64,000 bases of DNA, taken from NCBI GenBank assembly GCA_963277665.1, contig CAUJRU010000136.1, positions 248,001 to 312,000 on the forward strand, given 5' to 3'. How positions within the stretch are numbered: the stretch's first letter is position 1; every line of letters begins with the position of its first letter. The notes beneath the pieces were generated by a model. It was given only the letters and a program-made list of their open reading frames with translations. It made no database searches and was not told the origin of the DNA. Shown here in pieces: positions 25,351 through 36,689 of the stretch. Source of the DNA: Viscum album. Its lineage: Eukaryota; Streptophyta; Magnoliopsida; Santalales; Viscaceae. The position numbers and the translations under genes are program-made.

Positions 25351-26829
25351 AGGTTTTCTTTTCTGCTTTTCCTTACTATTTAGAGCCTATAGGATGGGAT
25401 AGAAACAAACTGGTAGTTGGTAATATGTTGTGCCAAGGAGTAGCTAGCCCTTTTAAAGGGAAAATCCAAGTTACCCAGAATATTTAAATTTTTCTAGTTT
25501 TTCAATTGTTATATTTGGTTTGATTTCACCATTGGGTGATTAAATTGTTTTGTGTTGATATGAATTATATCATTGTGGTTCTATTTCTATTCCAACTTGA
25601 TTAGATAAGGGTATTCCATATCATGCATCATATGTGAACTTTCTATAGATCACATGTCAGGAATTCTTGTCATGCTATTTAGGATTCATTACTGATTGCA
25701 TGTTGTTGTGATAGATGTTGCGCAAGATATAAATGCTCTTGTGATAGATGCTAAGATAGAATACCTACTAGTTTGATATGGTATTGGTAATTTTAAAATT
25801 TCATTTGGATGGATTCCAAGACTTGGTCCCTGAGGTGTTATGGGCCCTCTTGGATTGAAATTTGGTAAATCATGTTTAAACCTTAATTTAATTATGTTAT
25901 GATATGACATGAATGAGGCTGCCAAAATTTGACTTGCTGGGAGTATGGGCTCTCACAGTTTAGAATTTATCAAGCCTTGGACACAATTCTATGTTTCTAA
26001 GGGTTCCATAAAAGTTTTTGAAGCTTACTATCTGGAAAACGAGACAACACGGTGTGTGATGTTATGAAGAAACTCCATGTGTTATTCTGTTCTAGAAGAA
26101 ACATATTTTCTTAACTACACTCCGTATATACCATTTACACACCATGTAACTATTGATCATGGGACCAACTATGTGGAAAGAGACACGAGGTTGATATAAT
26201 CTTGGTAAAACACATCGTGTACTAGGAGTACACACTGTGATGTAAGAAACCATGTATCCAGCCATGTGACTAATGACCCGGGTGGATGAAATTCGGGTGG
26301 TACATGTCGTTTCAAGCTTTAACACTCCATGTGGTGATCGACTGTGTATCCTGCTATGTGACTAATGACATGGGTGTATGGAACTTAAGTAGTACATGTC
26401 GTGTCTAGGGTGAACACGCCATGTAGTGTTACACTGGGAGAGAAACCATGTGGCTATAGCCGTGTGGGGGAAAACCTGGGTTTATTGAGTCTTGTTAAGG
26501 ACACGCCGTGTAGATTAATTATACCCCATGTAGTTTTCTGTAGAAAGAACCCATGTGAGTCTAGCCATGTCGATAGATATGGCCAGGAGGGAGTAATTGA
26601 TTTGACTTTGTGTTCCTAGATGGAAAGTTGTGTACCTATGATGTTTACATGCATAGAAAGGAAAGAGTACACACTTATGTAAGAGAGTTAGTGTACACAT
26701 TGTCTATGAGTTCTACACACCGTGTAGTCAACGTTTGTAACTTTGAAGGATTGTTCTAGTTTTGTCATCCGATCTATGTTTTGGACCCGTTAGCAGTCCT
26801 TTTTGAGTTGTTTTTTTTGCGTAGATCAT
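25351..26829 (+). other. leader region of the Tekay-like element, no coding sequence seen
   Basis: About 1.5 kb between the primer site and the first pol-like frames. It carries several ACACNNCGTGT-type motifs (for example CACATCGTGTACTAGG near 26,212, GACACGCCGTGTAG near 26,500 and ACACACCGTGTAG near 26,714) related to the palindromes in the LTRs. No gag domain could be recognised here. It may be untranslated leader or a separate insertion. Confidence 0.5.
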
Positions 26830-29685
26830 AATGGTGGAACCTGTGGATCTTTATGAGGACTCCTAATAGGTGTTTTAGAGTTTTGTTTCGAAATAGAGAG
26901 GTTCTTCCTCTAGCTACTGGTTTCAGTTGTCTCATGGGAGTGAGAGTAATGCATAAATTATTAGTTGGGTGTTCGGACCAACCTTATTGACACCTTTGAT
27001 CTGAGATGAGTTGTGAGCTACATCTCATGACATTTTTCTTATGAGGATGTTTTCCGTATGAGATGTGCCCTCTGGAATATGGGGGGCGTGATACATGTTT
27101 CTTCTAGGGAGTCCTTAGTAGGATCCTTTATATGTGTTCTATTTCAAGGATCCCTATCATGGGATACCCTTGATGTTTCCCATTCTAATATCTCTTGTGG
27201 GACTCCTCTTTTAATGTGCCATGGAAGGGATTTTTAATAGAATGAGTTTCTTATGTGTTATTTCTTTGTGTGGTTAAATGACTGCTATTGGGTTCCCTTT
27301 TTGAGGACTTGTGTTGGTTTAACAAGATCCTTGTAGGTTTCCTTGGTTGTTAAAAAGGATATTATGGGCTAACTTTCTGTTCATGATGGATTTTTATAGT
27401 GGTTAAAGGTTTTAAAGGAATGTTGATGAGAATTGCTTATTTCACTTTGAGATGTTGAGATAAACTAGTTTCCCAAGGTATTTTTATCCTAATGAATCTA
27501 TTTTTCATAAACTAGGAGTGGAAGTTAATGGTTATGCTTTATAAGATGTTGTCCAATAGTAGGTATCCCTCTTAGAGCTAATTGCATTGTTTTCCACATA
27601 GTGATTTTGACATTGGTGTAGTCTAGGTGTTGTTGTCCTCAGTAGGAATTTTGGTTTTAAATGACATCCTTGTTTGGAGGGGTGATCATTGTGACTTTAA
27701 TTTTTATGTGGGAACAATCTTGAGGATCAAAAGGTTCACCAGGTTAGACATGCCCTGGGCATGGTTGGCTATTATGACGTCATGTAAACCTCACTTTTCT
27801 TTACTAATGGACGACATTGTATGTTTTCACTCAAGTTAATGGTTGTGTAAATGATGTGATTTTGAGCCAGTTCTTGTGTGAGCCATCAGGTACAAGGATG
27901 CATAGGGTGGAAAACCTATGCATAGTACCCAAGAATGTGTCATCGATCTTGTAATCTTGGGGTAGTGTATGTTGACATGTGCAATACCCATTGAGTGTTA
28001 TATGTTTGAATGAGTTGTTATGTTTAGTTACATTATTGACCTTTGAGCTGTAGAGTACATTCTTAGGTTATCTCTATTGTAGTGTGACCTAAGCATTATG
28101 GGACCTCTTTTGTCCAACTACTTGGGATGACTTTCAGGGACACGAGTGTTTTAACACTCTGGTCAGTTTATCTTTTCTTCTTCATTCCATGTGATGTGAC
28201 GTGGTGATCGTGGTTTATGTAATGACCCACATGAATTTCAGTTTCTTCTAAACAGGCTCGTTTGAGAGTGGATAGTTCTTCTCAACATATAAGACTCACC
28301 TAGGTAAAGAGCGTCACATCAGTTCTATTTGACATTTGTTATTTCTAGGTAAAAGTTTCACAATAAAGGACCATTCTAAAATGGATGTTTTTACTTGATA
28401 TCTTTTGTGCCTTTTGATTATTTTTTCATGTTGGTGCTTTCTAGGAAGCACAATGTTGTTATGATCGGTTGAATGACGATGTGTTGGCAAGTAAACCCCA
28501 GTTTCCTTTAGGAGGTCAACCAATAGTGGTTCAACTATCCTTTTCTTGCAATCTTTGAAGTCCTATTAGTGTGATCTTTCTTATGAGGCAATCATGTCCC
28601 TGATCTTGACATCATCCTAGGGGCACTAAGATAGCATCATTTATATGTCATGCTACAGTTGGAATTTGTTGGAATGTATCATGATCTCTTTCCATGATGT
28701 GTGATGGATGTGTGGTTTTAGAAGAGGCTTGGTTAATCTTGAGTGATACCTAATTTTCCTTGTAATAACACCTTGGATAGACTCTTTATGCCTACCAATT
28801 CCTTGGCATGACCACCAGGATGATGCCATTATGGGTACAATTAGTTTTCTTATCTGGTATATTGGGATTCACATCAAAGTCTCATTTGTACGAGGAGTAT
28901 GGACCACCATGGTGTGTTCCTTAGAATCTAACTTGATTATTCTTTGGTTATCACATTATTTTAGTTGCGATCAGATGTAATGATTAAAGAGGTTATAATT
29001 TTAGTGGTATGGATATGGAATTATGTTTTTGTCCATGCTGTATCATGACCCTTTCAGTGATCAAGGGATGGTGTGACATTGTAGAATCACTGAGAGTCAG
29101 ATGTAGGGTTCGAAGAATAGATTAATTGTGGGAACGTGGTGCCTTGGGAAAAGGTGTTCTATTTATGTGGAAATATTTCAGCCTTCTAAGATAGGAATTT
29201 ACAAGATAAGTCATCTGGGGATGGTGGTACTTGTTATCATTCTTGTTCTATGTGTATGATTCAAGTGATCCAGTTAGAACACCCTGCCACTTTTGGGTGG
29301 GTTTTCTATGAAAATCAACAATGACTTTTGAAGAAAGATTTTGTGACCATTTTGGCTGATGTCATTTTGGGTTTGACCTTTCTTTACTGTGAGGTCACTG
29401 TTATGACCTTAGTTATGTTCCAGTACCCCCAGTTAAAGGAAAACACACTGGTATCATCATTGGAATTCTTAATGGCATGATTTGTGGAGTTTTAAAAATG
29501 TTGAAGGTACCATGGTAATGATAACATGTGAGTTGATCTCGATAGGCTCAGAAAGGTTGAACATTTATTTACAATTAAAGATACCTTTAGTGTTGATGAT
29601 CTTGAAAGTTTGTAAATCTGAGATATTATACTTTTTCCTGGGGTTCCACACTATATTTTTAGACTGGGATGCCCTGTTTACATCC
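26830..29685 (+). pseudogene. decayed gag-pol of the Tekay-like element, upstream part
   Basis: Forward frames full of stops. The recognisable parts are the end of RNase H at about 28,360-28,470 ('DHSKMDVF', then 'VLSRKHNVVM', matching the ALSRK block before integrase) and the integrase core at about 29,420-29,685 ('DRLRKVEHLFTIKDTFSVDD' in one frame, then 'TIFLDWDALFTS' in the next). One core Asp is retained in 'LDWD'. Gag, protease and most of reverse transcriptase are too eroded to place, although 'NDILVWRGDH' near 27,660 may be the reverse transcriptase catalytic box. The frame is cut at 29,681-29,685 by the CATCC target site of the Athila element and resumes at 44,061. Confidence 0.7.
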
Positions 29686-31168
29686 TGGTCGGTCTTTTCA
29701 ATGAAATTATGTTATTATCCATTCTTAAACATAGTATAGTGAAAGTGTGGGGTCGATCCACAGGGAACTTTGGCAGTGCGTTGGTTCAGTTGAGTTTATA
29801 ATTAATTTAGTGAAACATGTAGAATTTAGAGTGGATTTTCTTGGTTTGGATTGAGTGAAACTGTATTGTTTACTTTACTAAAATGATTAACAATTTAAAG
29901 GAAAGAACAAGTGATTTAAAGATGTTTTAACAGAAAGAAATGTGTATTGGGGATGTGGTGATTATGGAGTTTTTATGAAGATTGCTTAAATGGTTGTGTT
30001 GTTCATGATAATTCATCATTTTGGATTTCCTTTTATCACAAGATTCCTTGGTCTTGTTTCTCTTGTTTGGAATTGAAGAAATTGACTCCTTGGTCCGGTA
30101 GTCAGTGTTTCTCAATTCTTAATTTGGTTCAGTCCATTTATGAATTGGTGAGACCTTTTCAGTGGTCATGAAAGCTTTCACCGTTACTCTTCTTTTATTT
30201 CTCTGAGAATTCTTCCCTTGGTACAGCTCAGAATTCTAAGTAATAATTAGAAATGATTTAAGAGGAGTAAGAATTATTAAGAAGAACGAACACAACTATC
30301 TAAATCAATACAACGTAATATAATCCTTCATCGCCCACATCCCCAACACAAGGGGTTTAATTAGAAATGGAAAGCATGATAGGAACAACACACTCTATAC
30401 CTGATGAATTTATTGTGTACGCTTCGAGGAGCGATGTCGGTAGGTAGAATAGTGGAACAACGGCACCACGATGGTTTTGGAATGGTAGCAGCAGAACTTC
30501 TCCCTCCTCCAATGGTTTGGAACTCCCAAAATCCGAAGGACAAGGCCTCTATTTATAGAATAATAAAGTACACAGCGTGTATAGAAATTACACACCGTGT
30601 ACTTCCGTCAACATGCTTTGGGGTTCATTTTCTCCACTGTTAGGCGGCCTAACACGCTGTCTTTGACTTTGAACAGGGCGCCACCTAGTAGGTGAGTGTA
30701 CACGGCATGTAGTACCGCTATAAATGGCATGTAATTCCAAAATGTGGCCACCAAACCCTTCTATAATAGAGGACACAACATGTATAAGTGGAACACGTCA
30801 TGTCTCCTTCAGCGGACACATGGGCATGTAGAATCTTCTTGGCAACAATCGCTTCTAGAATGTAGTACACGGCATGTAATGCTGCCCAAAAAGAGTGTAG
30901 ATTATGCCTGGTGACATGGGCGTGTACTCCCTCCTTCGGTCCGTGTCCCTGTCTGGATGTACACGGCGTGTATACAGAGTACACACCGTGTAGTTTCAAA
31001 ATTTTCACAGACTTCCCTCTATTTGTGTATTTTGGCCAGAAAGCTCTTAAAAATAGACAAGGTCACCAAAATAAAAGTATTTGTCTTCTAAGAAGTAGGT
31101 ATTTGGTGAAAACTTGTTTTTATTTTCAATAATATGTATGAAAATGTATACACGAATCAGGTGCATCA
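29686..31168 (-). repeat. 3' LTR of the Athila element
   Basis: Plus-strand ends are TGGTCGG (29,686) and GCATCA (31,168); on the coding strand it begins TGATGC and ends CCGACCA. It holds about eight ACACNNCGTGT-type motifs between 30,565 and 31,000, including an exact TACACGGCGTGTA at 30,960-30,972 paired with TACACACCGTGTAG just after it. It is 18 bp shorter than the 5' LTR. Confidence 0.92.
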
Positions 31169-31183
31169 AGCTCCCCCACACTT
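31169..31183 (-). promoter_or_regulatory. polypurine tract of the Athila element
   Basis: On the coding strand, AAGTGTGGGGGAGCTT directly precedes the LTR start TGATGC. Two near-copies of AGTGTGGGGGA lie upstream on the coding strand, near 31,918-31,930 and 32,588-32,600. Confidence 0.85.
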
Positions 31184-32550
31184 AGTTGTTTTCCTATCCT
31201 CAAGAAAATCTCATCATCTACTTAAAAGAGCCTATACTTTTAAAAGGAAGGTATTCAATTAATTAAAAGTCTAAATGATAATGTTACTGCGGAAAATTCT
31301 AAAAGGGACAGAAAAATTCAATTCATAAGATATTAAAATCATGCCTCATATATATAATTCAATTAACTACTCTCATCCTCTTTCAACACATTTTTCAACT
31401 TTTCAACAATAAGCATGCCACTTGATGATATACCTTACCATTCAATATCACACTCTACACTCAAGATGATTTTATTCAGATTAATGCTCAATCTAAGGTA
31501 TATAAACTCTATCCATTGATTTTCAAGATATCTTGTTCTTTACTTCAGAAAAAATTTAATTACAATAATCATGAGGGCTTTATCAATAAGGTTTAGATGT
31601 CTCTGTGGCTAAGGGTTGGTAGGTTCAGATGTGAAAAATAAATTCTTAGGCCTAAAAAAGGAAGGCTAATTCATTTAAACAACATTGCATGATATTCAAA
31701 GTAAAGTTCAATGAAAATTTATCCTTCACAAGCTCAGTTGAATGATGTTGTAATCACCACCATTTCCCTTACTCAAGTAGGGTTCCTAAATCAAATGAGC
31801 ACAAGTTTCCCTTCTTTTTTGGTTTTTTTGGTTTTTTAAGGAGAACTCAAGGGAAACACTTATGAATACAAAGAATAATTTTTTGGAACCCTTTCTGCCC
31901 CAAATAGTCAAGAGGCATTCCCCCACACTTTATTGAATGATTGTGCACAAAAATATTCCATGTATTGACAACTCCCTCTTTAAGGCTTCAAAATGAATAA
32001 TCATGCAAAGTTCAAAAAAATAGGATAGGAATGGAAATAGGCTTGTAACATGGATTCCTATAAAGGCTATTCATGGCTTCGATGGGCTTAAAGAAGATTA
32101 AATGTAGGGTAGGTCTCAATATAAAGGGTTGAAAACAATCTAGTGCCTTAATCATTTTAATGTAATTCAAAAATTCTTCAGGTTTTCAAAAGAAAACATG
32201 AATATTCTGGTAGTGATGCATATCCTAAGAATCTCTCAAGAAAGAGTGTATTAGGAAATAAATACGAAAAAGGGTTTAGAATACCTATCAGGGGTGGAAA
32301 AAAATAATAAATGGACAATCAGGTCATGAAATGCATATAAATGATTATCCTAATAAATGTAATTAATCAAGGATTAAAAGTTTCAATTGAAACTATATCA
32401 GAAATCATTTTAAAACACTTAAGAATCAGAATAAGCATGCAACCCTCAAAAAGTTCTTACTGATAACTTGAGAATTGATAAATATAATTAGACAAAAATT
32501 GCCTCAAATTTTCAAATATATAATCTAATAATGATGTCTCCTAGATTAGT
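31184..32550 (-). other. 3' untranslated region of the Athila element
   Basis: About 1.37 kb of AT-rich sequence between the last ORF and the polypurine tract. No domain is seen. It carries one polypurine-like repeat copy near 31,920; a second lies just upstream, near 32,590. Confidence 0.6.
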
Positions 32551-32892
32551 TCAAGGGCAAACACTAAGGTGAAATAGAGAGAGGAGGCTCCCCCACACTG
32601 AAAATCGCACGTGGTCCACCAAGTACCCAATAAAGAACAAGGTAAAGTGGGGACAAAAAATGTGGACCAGATAGAGGTAAAGTAACGAAATGAGGAAAAT
32701 CAAGAAAGAAAACAAATGAAAAAGAATACTCCCCTCGTGTCTAGGCAAAGGAAAATGGTTTGTGAAGTAAAAGCGCAGCCCAAAATGTTCCAGAGGACCT
32801 GTGATGGGGAAAAAGAAACACTGCAAGCAAGCATAATAAACACAGGAATAAGTGATCACAAACATATATACAATGAAAATAAAATTTCCCAA
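32551..32892 (-). CDS. 113-codon hydrophobic ORF after the env-like ORF (doubtful)
   Basis: An intact 113-codon frame that starts six bases after the stop of the env-like ORF. It is strongly hydrophobic, with two or three possible membrane spans (about residues 3-28 and 57-95). In retroviruses, a membrane segment would be expected near the end of env, which makes it worth noting. However, the T-rich 3' untranslated region of a plant element would give hydrophobic frames by chance, and the end of the frame overlaps a polypurine-like repeat (32,588-32,600). I judge it more likely spurious than real. Confidence 0.2.
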   Translation of the reverse strand: MGNFIFIVYMFVITYSCVYYACLQCFFFPITGPLEHFGLRFYFTNHFPLPRHEGSILFHLFSFLIFLISLLYLYLVHIFCPHFTLFFIGYLVDHVRFSVWGSLLSLFHLSVCP

Positions 32893-32898
32893 AACCAG

Positions 32899-34722
32899 TC
32901 ATGGGGTCACCTCAGAAGAGGCACCATCTAGGACAGGATCAGCTGGAAGAGATGGCACATGAGGCGTGGAAGCTGAAGGCGCGGACTCGATGGCGGGATG
33001 GGAAGCTAGAGAAGTAGGAGGCATAGGCACGAGATCAGGAAAATGAAGTGCAGCAGAACTCCCAGGACTAGCTGTAGTAGTGGCGGCAGGAGAAGTAGCA
33101 GCATGGCCCACAGTAGACAGTAGAACAGAGTCCATGGCCTGTGCAGTGAAGGGCGGTGGAGCAGTAGCAGAAGGACCAAGAGCGGAGACAGAGGCAGGTG
33201 GTGGAGGCAACAGAAGACCAAGATGATGAGAAATAAGCGCCAACAGCTGCTCCATGTGGTCCTGGCGGCTATCCAAGCGACCCAAGACATGCTCCACCAC
33301 GACTATGTGAAGGGAAAGGGAGAGATCAACCGAGGGTGCGGTGGTAGGTGGGGCTGGTGGTGGTCCAGAAGAAGGAAGGCTAGAAGAGGAAGGGTCTGTA
33401 GGAGGGGGGTGGGGTGAGGAAACTGGAAGGGGTGGGGAAGGATGAGCAGGTGCATTAGCGGGGCTAGGAAGGTCAGCAGGTGGGTGGGGGAGATCCTGGG
33501 CAAGGATGTAGGCACCCCCCTGCTTCTGGACCATCCCCATGTGAATGGGAATGAGAAAGTCCATCCGCTGGGGTGAACCGAACATGTCATGAGGAAAAGA
33601 TTGCACGAATACCCCTAGGTGGTGGGCGAGACGGGTAGTGTAAAACCCATTGTTCAGGTTTCCCTGATGGCCGATAAACATGGTGTGGAAATAGGATGCA
33701 GCTAGATAGGGGAGGTACGGGTAGTCGTGTCGGATGACACAGGTAAGGAGCTCCATGTCACAGATGATCACGACCCCCATATCCTCATGGAAGGGGAAAA
33801 GGATGGCTCTGAAGCATCGATGGGCAAAGCGGATGATGGGGTCAGCGATAAGGGTTCTCTTTTGGGAAGTGGGGAAGTACCAGTGGTCAGGCCCAATGAT
33901 CTCCCGCCACATAGCGATGAGCTCAGAGCGCTTAGGCCTAGACAGGGTAGAAACAGGAGGTGGGGTGATGGGATGGGGGTAGAAGCCGTACACTCAGCCA
34001 AACTCGGTCATGGTGAGGGAAAAATTCCGGCCGCCTAGCTGGAATCGTACCACGAGCACCGCATCACCATGTGTCTCCCAGTACTCCGCACCATCAAACT
34101 CAAATGAGGCCACGAACTCCAAAAATAAGTAGAGAAAAATAGGAGTGATGAACTGGAAAATATATAGGAGTGGGGTGTTCTCGAGAAGCTCCTCCAAGTC
34201 CTCCCAAATACCGAGCTACTGTGGAATGCTGCTATCGAGGTATTAGCCACTCAACGGTATCGACCAGTGAGGGAAGAATCGGACCCTGTGATATGCGAGA
34301 TCAGTGACCGGGAATACCGTGTCGTGATAGGGAGCACCTTCAGGTCCCGGCCCAGGTGCAGGTGCAGAAGCAGGGGCTGACTCTATGGGTGGATCTACTG
34401 AAGTAGAGGGTGGCTCGGTGGATGGAGGGCTCGATGAGGGACTAGCTGCTGATGAAGATGGCTCCGGGAGAGTGGCAGCTGGTGTATCAGAAATAGTGGT
34501 GCATGAAAGCTTGGTGCTAGAAGATGGAGGTGCAGAAGAAGTAGGCCCGGACTCCGTTGAGGGAGTGAGTGGTGACAGAATGGCCAATGGAGGGAACGCG
34601 AAGACCAAAGCATCTGGGTCCGGTTGCATAGGAGGTCGGAGTCGGATCTGATGACAGATGGGCCCCTCGCCCTTGGTGGCGGAGGCTGGCCGCTTCCCTC
34701 GGGAAGGATCGTGATCTTTCAT
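32899..34722 (-). pseudogene. Athila-type env-like ORF, three internal stops
   Basis: One continuous minus-strand frame of 608 codons from an ATG at 34,720-34,722 to 32,899, broken only by TAA (34,243-34,245), TAG (34,216-34,218) and TGA (33,994-33,996). Layout: a Pro/Ser/Thr-rich N-terminal part; a globular part with 'LEFVASFEF', 'VVRFQLGGRNFSLT', 'MWREIIG', 'RFAHRCFRAILF' and 'HHLGVF', which resembles the plant retrotransposon ORF found after pol in Athila elements; then a long Pro/Ser/Ala-rich C-terminal half. Its function is unknown; 'env-like' is the usual name from position. I see no clear signal peptide at the ATG. It is preceded by a good 3' splice site (34,726-34,740). With the stops, no full-length product is possible. 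Confidence 0.8.
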
Positions 34723-34725
34723 ACC

Positions 34726-34745
34726 CTGAAAAAGAAAGAAAAACC
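34726..34745 (-). promoter_or_regulatory. 3' splice acceptor before the env-like ORF
   Basis: On the minus strand a pyrimidine tract TTTCTTTCTTTTTCAG ends at 34,726, three bases before the ATG of the env-like ORF. This is a near-ideal plant acceptor and suggests expression from a spliced mRNA. The match is direct; use is inferred. Confidence 0.55.
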
Positions 34746-34799
34746 AAACATAAGAAAAAGAAAAGAAAATAAAACAAATCAAAACAAAGAAAATGTGAG

Positions 34800-35860
34800 A
34801 AAACAGGAAAATAAAAGTACACGGCGTGTATATCCAGAGTACGTGGCGTGTAGTAAAAATGTAGAGTATCTTATGTTCCTTGTATAGACATGCCGAGGGT
34901 GAAAATAAACCACGTAATAGTACACGGTGTGTACCGAACATAAACTCCGTGTCCAGACAAATTCTAGGTGGTCGTGTGTTACAAACGACATGGCCATGCT
35001 TTTATCATTTCAAAGAAAAAACTAAACGCCATGTAGGTTAAAGACACGGTGTGTCTTTCACTCGAGGAACATGGCCGTGTAGGGGTCGAGACATGGACTG
35101 ACTAAAGGAAATGGTATACACGGCGTGTATAGAACACACACACCGTGTATCGGAACATGGGGTAAGAGGCCCTGTCAATGGCTACACACGAAGGGGCCAA
35201 AAGTAATGTCATACACGGCATGTACCGAACACACACGCCGTGTATGAGAAAATGGTGTGTGAGGCCATGTGAAAATGGATACGCAGGCATGATAAGGAAC
35301 GGTACACGGTGTGTACCGAACATACACATCGTGTATATTCAAATTCTGAACTATTTTGTGTATGGCCGTGTCAGAAGTACATGACGTGTGTTCTTCATGA
35401 CGTGGCCGTGTATCGCGAAAGCCGAATGGTCAGAAGATCCAAAAATCACCCTAAACGGGTATAAAAACATGAAATAGAGGGTGTAGAATGGCGTACCTTG
35501 ACCGAGGATCGTAATGCAAGAGAAATCAGAGCTCGCAACGAACCAAAATGACAGATTTGAGAAATGGGGGTTCGGGTGTCGTTTGGGAGAAGAAACGGGA
35601 AGAAGGGGCTGAAATGGGGAGGCCGCGTGACACGGGCTCAAGCCTGGTGGACCGCGGCTTATATAGCCGCGGTACACGGCATGTACATCTAGACTACACG
35701 CCGTGTATTCCCAATTTTTTTTAAAGAAGAATAAAATATACTATATATTAATTAATATTAATTAATTAAAATAAAAGTAAAATAGGTATATATATGTTAA
35801 AACATAATTAAAATAAAATAAAACTATACACGTAATGTAGTGGGAAAATACACGCCGTGT
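34800..35860 (-). repeat. cluster of TACACGGCGTGTA-type palindromes
   Basis: Paired inverted motifs about 8-12 bases apart recur through the pol-env intergenic region. Exact TACACGGCGTGTA at 34,818-34,830 and 35,117-35,129; exact TACACGCCGTGTA at 35,695-35,707; one-to-two-base variants near 34,850, 34,920, 34,945, 35,140, 35,215, 35,235, 35,305, 35,328, 35,672 and 35,850. Each has 6-bp complementary arms (TACACG/CGTGTA) around a single G or C. Several minus-strand frames cross this block but none shows a domain. Confidence 0.85.
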
Positions 35861-35869
35861 GTTTAAAAA

Positions 35870-36530
35870 TTGTAAAAAGAGAAGTACAACCTTTGGTCCG
35901 GTGCTCGGGGCGAGGTTTGAACCGGCGATCGGCCGTTCCGAACGGAAGCCCTCAACCACTAGAGCGAATGTTATACTAATACCCATATTTATTATATATA
36001 TATATTTATTCTATATGGCCTATACACACAGGAAGAATGAAAAGCACGATGTGTGGTTTTTAATTTTATAAGAATGGAATGAAGCAGGGAGATTAGCCGA
36101 GTTCGAACCCGGGTCTTTTGGATCCAGGGCCGAGACTTTGCCAGTCATCCAAATTCATCCGTATGAATTTATTTTATAAGAAAACGTTTTTAAATTAGTA
36201 AGGAAAATTATGGCACACACGACATATATCGAAATGCACGTCATGTGGTTTTATTAAGAGAACAAATGATGGAAATGGGACGGTTGTCTGGATTCGAACC
36301 CGAGTCTTTTGGAACCGGGTTACGATTCTAGCCAACCAGCCCATCCCCGTCATGGGTTTTATTATATTTAAACACATTTATATTAATATATGAAAAATAA
36401 CACACACACTGTGTAAATAAAAGGAGGAACCCCGTGCCGAAGGTAGGTCGGGAGGATTTGAACTGGGGACGGCTCGAATAAACTCTAGTGACATTACCAT
36501 CGACACCGGCATCATCCCTTGTTATTTATT
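35870..36530 (-). repeat. tandem block of four tRNA-like units
   Basis: On the minus strand four B-box-like sequences recur at about 35,914 (CCGGTTCAAACC), 36,101 (GGGTTCGAACTC), 36,292 (GGGTTCGAATCC) and 36,459 (CAGTTCAAATCC), 187, 191 and 167 bp apart. Each has an A-box-like or D-arm-like stretch some 35-45 bases upstream, for example CTCTAGTGGTTGAGGGC in the first and CTGGTTGGCTAGAATCG in the third. Units 2 and 3 also share TCCAAAAGAC-CGGGTTCGAA. ACACNNCGTGT-type palindromes separate the units. None folds into a full canonical tRNA by eye, so these are tRNA-like repeats, not tRNA genes. Tandem duplication of a captured SINE or tRNA-like domain is the simplest explanation. Confidence 0.6.
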
Positions 36531-36668
36531 TATTATTCTATAGATTTATACTATTAAGATTATAAATTAAAAATATAATTACATGTAGTGTATATAAGTG
36601 GGACACGACATGTAAGCTCTGGGTTGCCTCCTAGGAAGTGCCTTTGTTTTAGGTCATTAGCTCGACCT

Positions 36669-36686
36669 ACTTACCTTGCTTACCTG
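36669..36686 (-). promoter_or_regulatory. two 5' splice donors just after pol
   Basis: On the minus strand TTTCAGGTAAGCAAGGTAAG holds CAG|GTAAGC and AAG|GTAAGT, both matching the plant donor consensus. They lie just downstream of the last integrase codons. Paired with the acceptor at 34,726 they would define an intron of about 1.95 kb covering the tRNA-like and palindrome blocks. Confidence 0.45.
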
Positions 36687-36689
36687 AAA

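Noticed and set aside
33727..34038. Plus-strand ORF of 103 codons
   Set aside because: It is antisense to the env-like ORF, which has family motifs in its own frame.
35885..36520. True tRNA genes
   Set aside because: B boxes and partial arms are present, but no complete cloverleaf with acceptor stem and normal anticodon loop could be formed by eye.
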